Part shown: positions 14,901-24,333 of the stretch, piece after piece
Layout: each line of letters starts with the position of its first letter
Numbering within the stretch: position 1 is the first letter of the stretch
Source of the DNA: Acanthamoeba castellanii str. Neff
Lineage: Eukaryota > Discosea > Longamoebia > Acanthamoebidae
NCBI RefSeq assembly: GCF_000313135.1
Contig: NW_004457611.1
Span: 122,792 to 186,791 of the forward strand
DNA length: 64,000 bases
Reading direction: 5' to 3'
Position numbers and translations under genes: made by a program
The notes under the pieces: model-generated
Told to the model about the DNA's origin: nothing
Seen by the model: only the letters and a program-made list of their open reading frames with translations
The model's database searches: none

Positions 14901-16469
14901 CTGCGCGATGCAGCCATTGATGCATTGTCATGGAGGCGCTAATGCCAATGCGGTTGGTGTGATCATGCGTTTTTTTACCTGAGGTCACGATCGGTGAAAC
15001 GGTCGGCGTTGCCCACCCAGAGGTGGCGCGAGGGCGGGAAGTTCTTGTTGCGCCCTGGGCCGCCGTTGAGTTCGCGACTCTTGCTGCGATTTCGAGGGCG
15101 GTGGCGGCGGCGATCGGGACCTCTGTCCCTATTTCGGTCGTTGTCCCGAGACTTGCGCTTTCTGTCCCTGGACCTGCGCTTGACGGAGCGCTCCCTTCGT
15201 CTGCTCGACAACTCGTCGTCGTGGTCGCGGCTGTCGGCGCCGCTACTGTTGCCATTGCCATTGTCACCCTCGCGAAAGTCCTGCAGCAGACGCTGAGCGG
15301 CCACACGCACTTCGGCCGACATCTGCTCCCATTTCTAGGGGGAAGCGTCAACGTGAGAGCCATGTCCAGTTGTGGGTGTGTGGTGTGTGGTGTGTGTGTG
15401 TGTGGTGCATGTGCATCTTGTCAATGGCTTGGTTTGGAGGTACTTTCTGCAGCTCGACTTCGAGCGACTCCCTCACGGCGTCCCACCAATTTTTGTTATG
15501 CTTCTTCGTCACCACCAGCTGGGATGATAAGATACCAGATATAAGAGCGTAAGCGTAAGCGCGTAAGCCAACTCTTCGTCGAAGAAGACGGTCCGCGATA
15601 TAGCGATGGTGCGATGATCATCAAGCAGCAGTATAAGATATGCGCCAGCGTGATCTTGCGGCGACGAGACGAGTAGCAAGTAAGGAAGGGGCATAAACCA
15701 TTTCCTGGAGCAATACGATGGCCTCAGGCGACCCAGAGCCAGCAAGTGCTCGCTGCACCAGGGCATGGATCACGGCTGTAACCATAGACCAATGTTATAC
15801 CGGGGTATGCATATGCGAGAACCCGTGCAGTGTGTACCTTGAAAGCTGTGGTCGTTGCTCTTGGCGAGGTTGTAGGTGAGCACACCAGAGTTGCACACGC
15901 TCGGCGCCTGCGACTTTATCTCGAGGATGGCGTCAATGGCATTGGGCACCGCTTCGGGCAGGCTCACGGCGACCTTCACTATTGCCTCTGCCGCTTGTGC
16001 CGTCTCCTTCCGTCGATCGTCTGCGGTCGATCCCTGGCGCCCCCAAGCAAAGCAGGAATGGAGTGAACTCATGGCATGGGGGGGACTGTGAGAGGGAGGG
16101 CAAGTACAGGAAGGTGTTCGTTGGCAATGCGCAGGAGGACCAAGATTGTGTCGCTAATCATCTTCGGGTGGAAGGGCGCGTAGATGGGAATATGCTCCAG
16201 CGCAAGCTCGCGGCATCTGGAGTCCAGGGCACCAGCGTCGAGAAGGTATTCGAACGCCTGAAGCACGTCCATGGTGAGCATCTCCAGCAGAGCAGTAATA
16301 TATTGAGTCCCTTGATCTCGGCTTGCACCACAGCGCATCTTCATCTCTGTATGTTGGTGTCTTGAAAGATAACAACGGTTAGATGGGCTGTACCGCGGTG
16401 TTGCCAGAGTGTAGGGCGCTGGCGCTGGCAAGCGTGTTGAGGTGGGCAATGAGCTGAGCCTCCTCCATG
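10653..16469 (-). CDS. Spen-type RNA-binding protein: helical N-terminus, about five RRMs, RS region, SPOC domain
   Basis: Nuclear RNA-binding regulator of the split-ends/RBM15/FPA group, very intron-rich. Order from the ATG at 16469: a helical region of about 200 residues (MEEAQLIAHLNTL, then ALLEMLTMDVLQAFEYLLDA, then AAEAIVKVAVSLPEAVPNAI); an Arg/Ser block; RRM1 (HLWVGNADRFTDRDLR, then YGFVNFYAKESAVQAKEKL); RRM2 (RFVWAGPLTPDISLEKL, then YAVVEFQILQEAV); RRM3 (VELRGDITQAEIEKNFSRFG); RRM4 (HLWVGNLDQGVHKRKLWDEF, then HAFVDFVSVRSAEKA); RRM5-like (DVYIEGFAPDYAFDY, then FAHIIFLDPVGE); an RS-dipeptide run (12600-12230); a Gln/Tyr/Asn-rich linker; and a SPOC-like C-terminus (VWRGSLIGIG, then RFMPAVRTTFLLVRASPES, then YMVYIVPTGPNGDKLP). 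SPOC domains bind phosphorylated partners in transcription and RNA-processing complexes. The N-terminal helical region is not a standard part of this family. Phase-consistent joins argue for a single gene. Confidence 0.85.
11920..11962. repeat. (GTT)n trinucleotide encoding poly-Asn
   Basis: About 14 GTT copies on the plus strand, read as 15 Asn codons (AAC) in the linker between the RS region and the SPOC domain of the Spen-type protein. In-frame, so length change would alter only the Asn run. Confidence 0.95.
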
Positions 16470-16730
16470 CCCGAGTAATAATACACTGATGGTCTGGTTG
16501 TGTGTTGTTGAAAACTTGTGGTTGAATAGAAAGAAAAGAAAGTGTTGAGCTTCTTCTTGTACAGACAGCCGTTTGCTTGCCTTTTTCGGCCACGAGAAAA
16601 TCGGGGGTTTATGATTTCTTTTTGTCCTGTATGGGGTTAACTGAGAATTCCAAGAATGGTGAGCTGCCGCACGCATCTCGAACGGTGCATTTGACAACGG
16701 ATGTGAAAAGATAGGTGAGTGGCTCCTAAG

Positions 16731-18762
16731 ATGAAGGTGTGGAGGAGAGGAATCCGTACGAGCATGGCGCTACGGGAGGTGGGTGGAATGGGAGGAGTGC
16801 CGACGTCGCGCCATCTGAAAGTGTGCGTGGTGGGCAGCGGGCCTGGCGGCTTCTACGCGGTCGAGGCTCTGCAGCGCATGGCAGAAGAGGTCAAAGCAAA
16901 GGGGCAAGCACCAGAGATCGCCCTCGACGTTGACATCTACGAGCGTCAGGCCGTGCCTTACGGTCTAGTGCGATTCGGCGTAGCGCCTGATCATCCCGAG
17001 GTGAAGGCGGTGCAGCATCGATACGACGCTTTCATGGCCGACCCTCGCCTGCGCTTCGTGGGCAACGTTTCCATCGGCTCTACAAATTCAATTTCTCAAT
17101 CTTCCTCGAGCGGGGCTGCCGCTCTGTCGGTGGAGGAGCTACTCGGAGCTTACGACGGCGTGGTGCTCGCCGCGGGGGCGCAACGCGACCGCCCGCTCGG
17201 CATCGAGGGCGAAGATCTGCCTGGCGTCTACTCTGCCCGTACGTCTCTCACTTTTGTTTTTTGCTTTTATTTAATTAATATATATACTTGTACAGGCGAG
17301 TTCGTGGCGTGGTACAACGGCGACCCTGCGATGCGGAGCCGACAGTTCGAGCTTTCTTCCTCTCGCGAGGCTGTAGTGATCGGACAGGGCAACGTCGCGC
17401 TCGACGTCGCGCGGGTACACACTCTCTCTCTCTCGCTGTCTCATTGCATGGTTAGCCTTCTTCCTTAACGTTACGTGAGCAGGTGCTGCTGCATGAGCCC
17501 GGCCAGCTGGCCTCCACCGACATGCCCGAGTACGCGGTCGACGCCCTGCGCCGCTCCCAGATCGACACGGTGCACATCGTGGGGCGACGCGGACCCGCGC
17601 AGGCCTCATTCACCAACAAGGAGGTGCGGGAGATCCTCAATCTGCCCGGGGTCCAGTGCCACTTCCTGCCATCGGGCGTGCTTGCCCTCAACGAGGCCTC
17701 CAAGGCCGAGACTGCGAAGGAGCGCGGCAAGAAGCGCATGATCGACCTCTTCGCCGCCACGGAGAAGAAGGTGCGTTACACCCTGTGGAAAGCCTGTCCC
17801 GCGTCGAGTGCCTTCAAGGCTGAAAACGAACGACGTGGCTTGGAATGTGGTGTATGCGGCCAGGCCGGAGAGACGAAGGGCGAACCCAAGAAGAACCTGT
17901 ACTTCCTCCTCTCGCCGCTGCGCTTCCTGGCCAACGAGAAGGGGCACGTGAGCGGCATCGAGCTCGCCCGCAACGAGCTGCAAGGCGAGGCGGGCAACCA
18001 GAAGGCCGTCCCCACCCACGAAAAGGAGACGCTCGAGTACCACTGCTTCCCCCCTTCCCCTCCTCTCCACATCGCTTTCATTCTCTGGCGAGGTCGTGTA
18101 ACGGGCTCGTGGTGTTGCTGACCGCGAACGTGTCGTCGTTGCTTCTGACATTATGGTTGGGTGGTGCATCAGATGCGACGTCGTGTTCAAGAGCATCGGA
18201 TACAAATCCGAACCTCTGGAGGGCGTGCCTTTCGATCACCACCGCGGGGTACGTGTGTGCGCGGGGCCAAGTATGAGCCGAGCAGTTCTCACACCGCCTT
18301 GTTGCCTGGGCAGGTGGTACCCAATGAGCACGGCCGAGTCGTGCGACCCGACGGCAGCACGGTGCCGGGGCTCTACGTGTCGGGCTGGATGAAGCGCGGG
18401 CCGTCGGGGGTGATCGGCACCAACCGCATGGACGCCGAGGAGACGGTGGCCTCCATGTGGGCCGACCTCGCCGCGACACGCCCCGGCGAGAAGCCCGGCT
18501 GGCGAGCGATCCAGGACAAGCTGCGGGAGCGGCAGGTTGCCTACGTCGACTGGAAGCAGTGGAAGGCCATCGAAGACGAGGAGCACCGACGCGGCCAGGT
18601 AATCACCTTCATCCATATATCGGCCTACATCATCGCTCACCCTCATTCTTGTTCCTCTCTCCCTTCGCCTTCATCTTCGTCATGTCCGTGCAGGTGCTGG
18701 GCAAGGAGAGGGAGAAGTTCACGTCGGTTCCCGAAATGCTCGATGTTGCGTTCAAGCAGTGA
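16731..18762 (+). CDS. FDXR: Mitochondrial NADPH:adrenodoxin/ferredoxin reductase
   Basis: Flavoenzyme that passes electrons from NADPH to mitochondrial ferredoxin for Fe-S cluster and heme synthesis. Exons 16731-17238, 17296-17414, 17483 onward, and further exons to 18762. The FAD motif VCVVGSGPGGFYAVEAL is followed by DIYERQAVPYGLVRFGVAPD and VKAVQHRYD; the NADP motif is VIGQGNVALDVAR, then VHIVGRRGPAQASFT; the end has VVFKSIGYKSEPLEGVPFD, then GLYVSGWMKRGPSGVIGTNR. This matches the family along its length. A 93-base segment (17771-17863) starts GTGCGT and ends CCAG, is a multiple of three and has no stop, so it may be an intron or a family-atypical insert. The basic N-terminus (MKVWRRGIRTSMALR) could be a short mitochondrial presequence. 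Divergent from the Spen-type gene, 261 bases apart. Confidence 0.93.
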
Positions 18763-18841
18763 GCAGTGTTTGGAATCATCACCATTGGTTGCGTTTTTAC
18801 TCCTTTTTTTTGTTCCGGTTGGTGCTGCAGCTTTTATCACT

Positions 18842-20238
18842 TCACTCCTGCTTCACTCGGTCACGGCCGCCTCGACCGCCACGGCCTCCGCGGCCACCCC
18901 GACCACCGCGCCCGCCTCGGCCTCGGCGCCCGCCGTTGGCCCGCCTGGCGCGCTGCTCCTCGTCGGCGCGGCGGTTGCTCTCCTTGCGGTCGGCCTGGAT
19001 CTTGCGGTAGTAGTCCTCCTCGGCCTGGCCCGACAGCAGCGTCGGCTTGAGCAGCTTCAAGCCCGGCAGCTCCGGAAGCTGCAGCCCGTCCTTCACCGCC
19101 GCCCCGGCCTTCTCCACCGCCGCCTCGTCCTGTTGTGTGTGTTGTGTGTGTTGTGTGTGTGTGTGTGTGTTGTCACAATGGTCAGCCGCGCGATGAACGA
19201 CCCGAGAGAAGAGACAAAGCGACGTTGCGTGTACCTTGAAGCGGACAGAGCAGTGCTTCTCGGCCAGCTCGACGTAGCCGACGTCGCCGAACTGGCGGAA
19301 GTACTGCTTGATCTTGAGCTCCGGGGCGACGGGGCGGTTGGCGGCGCCGTCCTTGGTCTTCTGCTTCTTGGCCACGCTCTCGCCATCGGCGTTGAGCTCC
19401 TCGACCGTGTCCGCCTCCTCCTCCTCGCCCTCTCCCTCCTTCTTCTCCGTCTTCACGGTATCATCGCGCTTTCGCTTCTTCGAGGCCTCATCGCGCGAGT
19501 CCTCCACGTCGAACCACAACAGCAGACCCGGCGTGAACTCGAGTCCCTTCTTCTTCCTGCACCACCCCACCGATGGAACGCACACATCAACGTCAACATC
19601 AACACGGCACATGTTTTGTGTTGTTTGTTTTGTGTAGAACGAGTGTAGTGGTGGCCGTACGATTTCTCGACACCGAATAGCGTCTCCACGCACTGGCGAC
19701 ACGACACGACCAACGACACGACACGACGGCTGCAAGTCAGCTTACACGGACCGGAAGAGTGAAGTGGAAGGTGGTGATGGAAGGAATGAAGAGGAACCTT
19801 GCGGTAGGAGAAGTCGGCGGTGGTGTCGTCGGTGCGCACGACGTGGAAGCAGCGGGACTCGGGGTACTCGGGGTGGGATCCCACCTTGATGTGCTTCACT
19901 CCGCTTCCGATCTTCTCATCGGCCTTGGCGTGTCCCTGCCTCAGCAGATCGAGGACGAGGTTCTCTTCCTCTTGCTTCAGCTTCGCATTGAGACTGTGGC
20001 TGCGATTCCGTAGTTATAAAATTTTAAGATTTTAATTTAAGCCTTTCACAACTCGCCCAAACCGACCAAGAAGGCAGGGACAGGACTAATCCAGACGTTG
20101 CCTCTTGAATTGAAATAAATTGTAAAGCGAAATGGGAAAATCAGCGTACTTGAACAGAATATCCTTGACGGCACGGGCAAGCGTGTCCGACCTGTTGTAT
20201 GTCTTTCCGCCCAAGGTCACTACGGTCCGGGTAGTCAT
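18842..20238 (-). CDS. DCL-domain (DUF3223) protein with C-terminal La-type RRM
   Basis: Two modules in one protein. Exon 1 (from 20238) MTTRTVVTLGGKTYNRSD with AVKDILFK, plus exon 2 SLNAKLKQEEENLVLDLLRQ, then IKVGSHPEYPESRCFHVVR, then DFSYRK joined to CVETLFGVEKS, make a DCL/DUF3223 domain, named from the tomato DEFECTIVE CHLOROPLASTS AND LEAVES protein, which is needed for rRNA maturation. The C-terminal part GLEFTPGLLLWFDVED, a Lys/Glu-rich insert, LKIKQYFRQFGDVGYVELA, then LLSGQAEEDYYRKI resembles the second (x)RRM of La proteins. It ends in an Arg/Gly-rich RGG tail and VKQE. A role in structured RNA maturation is an inference from both modules. No La motif (LAM) is present, so it is not a canonical La protein. 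Divergent from INTS11, 170 bases apart. Confidence 0.75.
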
Positions 20239-20408
20239 TGCTGTGGTTTTTCTGAATGAAAAGGAAGGCGGTAAAATCGCGAGAGATGAGCTTTTCGGAG
20301 TAAGTCTTGGCCCATATTGTTACCGGAAGTTTCCCGGTTTGGTCTTGAAGAAGGAAATTGTTTTCTCGGTTGATTTCTTCGGCCCATTGCTCATTCGATC
20401 ACATCAGG

Positions 20409-23400
20409 ATGGACATCAAAGTAACGCCATTGGGTACGCACCCTCTCAACACGTGGGCCTTGCATTTCATGAAGCTGGCTACAAGAGCTAGCGTGGCTAG
20501 TATTGCCAGCCCTCGATTAATCGCACGGGTGTAGGGGCGGGCCAGGATGTGGGGCGCAGTTGTATTCTTGTGAGTCTGGGTGGCAAGAACATCATGTTCG
20601 ATTGCGGCATGCACATGGGCTACGACGATGCCCGTCGCTTTCCCGACTTCAACTTCATCTCCAAGAGCGGCAACTTCACCAACGCCATAGACTGCATCAT
20701 CATCACCCACTTGTACCTCCCTCTGCTCCAAGCGTCTTTGCACATGCTTGCACAGCTGGACTAGATGCTGATCGTCTGCTACGTGCGCTCTTGTTCTCTT
20801 CTTTTTCTCCTCTGTGCAGCCACTTGGATCACTGTGGCGCGCTGCCCTACTTCACGGAGATGTGCGGCTACGACGGACCCATCTACATGACGGTATGGAC
20901 ATCTCCTTCTACACGCATGCGCGCGTCGTGGAGTTGCCACGTTGCAACGTTGTTGTGGCGCTTGTTTCTTTGTTAATATATGAAAACGACCAGCACCCGA
21001 CCAAGGCCATCTGCCCCATTCTGCTCGAGGACTACCGTAAGATCACGGTCGAGCGAAAAGGCGAGACCAACTTCTTCACCTCGCAGATGATCAAGGACTG
21101 CATGAAGAAGGGTATCGCTCTCTCTCTCTCTCTCTCTACATTCTACTTTTTATCTTCTTCTCCTCCTCCTTGTCGCGGGCTCTACATTCTGCCTTACGGC
21201 TCTACTCGACGTTGAATACTCACCAAGGGGCTGCACACGCACACACATGCGCGTTGGGTGGGTGACGTGGTACAACGTGCAGTGGTGGGGCTCAACGTGC
21301 ATCAGACGGTGCAGGTGGACGAGGAGCTGGAGATCAGGGCCTACTACGCAGGCCACGTGCTGGGGGCGGCCATGTTCTACGTACGCGTCGGGGACCAGAG
21401 CGTCGTCTACACCGGCGACTACAATATGACCCCCGACCGACACCTTGGCGCCGCCTGGATCGAGAAGCTTCGCCCCGACGTACGTAGTGCTGCTACTCTG
21501 CTCCAGCTCTCTTACAAAAAGGCTGACTCCCCCAACTCTCTGGCGCTACGCGAAGGTGCTGATCACGGAGTCCACGTACGCCACCACGATTCGCGACTCC
21601 AAGCGGTGGCGAGAGCGCGACTTCCTCAAACGAGTGCACTCGTGCGTGGAGAAGGGTGGAAAGGTTTGCTTTGCCCTCCCCATTTTCGCCTGTGCGCTAT
21701 GTGCGTGTTCAAGCCTTTATATATATATATATTAGACGTTGAGGACTTACACTGGTGCTGACTGTGGTTGTTGCCACAGGTGCTCATCCCGGTGTTTGCG
21801 CTGGGGAGGGCGCAGGAGCTGTGCATATTGCTGGAGACCTACTGGGAGCGGATGAACCTGACCGTGCCCATCTACTTCTCGGCCGGTCTCACCGAGAAGG
21901 CCACCAACTACTACAAGCTCTTCATCCACTGGACCAACGAAAAGATCAAGGTACTGGGACAACCTTTCCCGCACACGCACGCACACGCACACTTTCGGAA
22001 TGTACGTTGTCGTGGGACTTACGCGGTGGTGGTGTCGCTTGCACAGCGTACGTTCGTGCACAGGAATATGTTCGATTTCAAGCACATCTCCACATTCGAG
22101 CGGGGTCTGGCTGACCAGCCCGGTCCCATGGTCCTCTTCGCCACCCCCGGCATGCTCCACGCCGGCACCTCCCTCGAGGTCTTCAAGAAATGGGCGCCCA
22201 ACGAGAAGAATTTGGTCATCATTCCGGGCTACTGTGTGGTCGGAACCGTCGGCAACAAGCTGGCCGCTGGACGCAAGGTCAGAACCCGCTCTCTCATCGG
22301 TGCGCGCTGTTTGTTTGTACCAACGACGTACGTGCCGTGCGACAGGGTTCGTTCAAAGTGGATCTGGATTCGCGCACGTCGCTCGAGGTTCGCTGCAAGG
22401 TGAAGAACCTCTCCTTCTCCGCCCACGCCGACGCCAAGGGCATCATGCAGCTCATCAAGATGAGCCAGCCCGCCAACGTCATCCTCGTGCACGGCGAGAA
22501 GGGCAAGATGTACGTCACACTCCACATGGGCGGCCGCCGCTCGCGCGTTTTTTTCACTCACGACTCACGACTCCTGGGCGAGACGTGCAGGCAATCGCTG
22601 AAGCAGCGCGTGATTCGCGAGTTTGAGATTCCGTGCTTCGACCCGCCGAATGGCAGCACCGTCACCATCAAGACCGCGCGGTCGGTGCCCGTGCAGATCT
22701 CGCCCGCCCTCATTCGCGCCCACGCCAAGCGCCCGCTGCCTTCCTCCTTGACACCCGCCTCCTCCTCCTCGTCGTCGTCGTCATCAATTGGCATCGATTC
22801 AGAAGGAACCACCCAGCCTCCGCTCAAGCGCTTCAAGTGGACCGAACCCTCGCCTGCCGATAGGGCACTCCTGACCGGCGTGGTGCTGGTCAAAGACTCC
22901 CAGGTCGAGCACCCACGTGTGTAGAACGAGACCTCTCTCGTCGCGTGTGTTGCCGTTGCTGACTATTTTGTGCTTGATCGGTGCAGGCCATAGAGCTGGT
23001 CGATGAGGAGGAAGCGGTGGAGCGGCTGGACATGCCGCGCCACGCCCTCAAGTTTTCGGCCGTGCGCTCCTTCCCGGCCTTCATCTCCATCGAGGCCCTC
23101 CTCGACGAACTCTACGTTGCTCTCTCCAAGTACGCAGTCTCGCCTTGTCGTGTGTGTGTCGTGTGTCGTGTCTCATGTGTGGCATCGTCACACTATGCAA
23201 GCGCTGTGCTCACTGCGATGACCAACGTGCAGGCGGGTGGCGGCAGCGGCGTCGCGAGACGGGCGAAGCATCCGGGTGGCCGGGTCGGTGCGGATCAGTG
23301 TCAAGAGCGAGAACACGGCCCTCCACACGTCGTGGCACTATCGCGACGAGTCCCTCGCCCTCCAGGTGCTCGCCGTGGTCGACCGCCTCCTCCACGACCT

Positions 23401-23485
23401 CCCCGCGTCGCCTGCCGACGAGCCCGAGCCCCGCGACCTCCAGCTCCCGCACGACGACAACGAAGAGGCCGAGGCCGTCGCCTGA
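20409..23485 (+). CDS. INTS11: Integrator complex subunit 11 (metallo-beta-lactamase/beta-CASP RNA endonuclease)
   Basis: Zinc-dependent endonuclease of the Integrator complex, which cleaves snRNA 3' ends and nascent transcripts. The ATG at 20409 starts MDIKVTPLG, and a GTACGC donor follows within 30 bases. Landmarks: [26 protein letters not shown], then the zinc motif HFHLDH, whose first His-Phe is encoded on one exon and the rest on the next; [63 protein letters not shown], and the beta-CASP part [26 protein letters not shown], and [21 protein letters not shown]11-type wording ([15 protein letters not shown]) separates it from CPSF73. The C-terminal extension (ESTTQ/Ser-rich 22750-22800, then [16 protein letters not shown]) is the Integrator-binding region by position. 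All catalytic motifs look intact. Confidence 0.94.
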
Positions 23486-23571
23486 ACTGTTTCTTGTTAT
23501 TTTCCAAGTATAAAATAAAGAAATAGAAATAGAAATATAGGCACTTGGCAGAGAACATACAATAAGCGAAG

Positions 23572-24300
23572 ATGGAAGAGGTGGACGACGTGTGGGACAG
23601 CCTTGCGGGTGCAGATGGTGCCGTGAAAGTGGAAGATGAGGCAGGCGTCGTGCGGCTCGTGGAGATGTGCGTGCGAGCCATGGTGTCGGCCCTTGCCTGC
23701 CCGCCCTCCCCTGCCAGGCCCGCCCCTTCGTGGGCAGCGCGTGGCGGCCTCGCCCCACTCCCTCCCGACCTCCTCCTGCACGTCCTACATCGCGCTGTAC
23801 CCCCCTCTCGCTACGTTTTATTTTCTTTTGATAATATATTATTTAACAATGCTACTCGCTGACACAAGTGCTGCAGGTGTCGAAGAACGTGCTGAACGAT
23901 CGCACGCTGGTGGCGTTCGTGGACGAGCGCATCGTCCACTTGAAGCTGTCCGGCGCGTCGGCGCACATCACCGACGCCGGCCTGGAGAGCATCACGCGCT
24001 GCTGCAGCGGCCTCCAGTCGCTCTCGCTCTATGGCGTCTCCAACTGCTCCCCCGACGCCCTTGCGCGCCTCTTCTCCGTATTCCCCTCCCTCCGACCACT
24101 CTACACTCGTGCTTTCGTAGCGTGCGTGCTACCTCTTGCATGAACCTGACCTGGTGTGTCGTGTGTGTATCGTGTGTGTCGTGCGATGGATACAGAGCAC
24201 GACGTCACTGACGTCGGTGAACTTGTCCAAGTGTCCGGTGGCCACCAAGCCTGTCATCGACGCCCTCGTCCGCCACTCCACCGGCCTGCGCACGTGCGCG

Positions 24301-24333
<33 letters not shown>

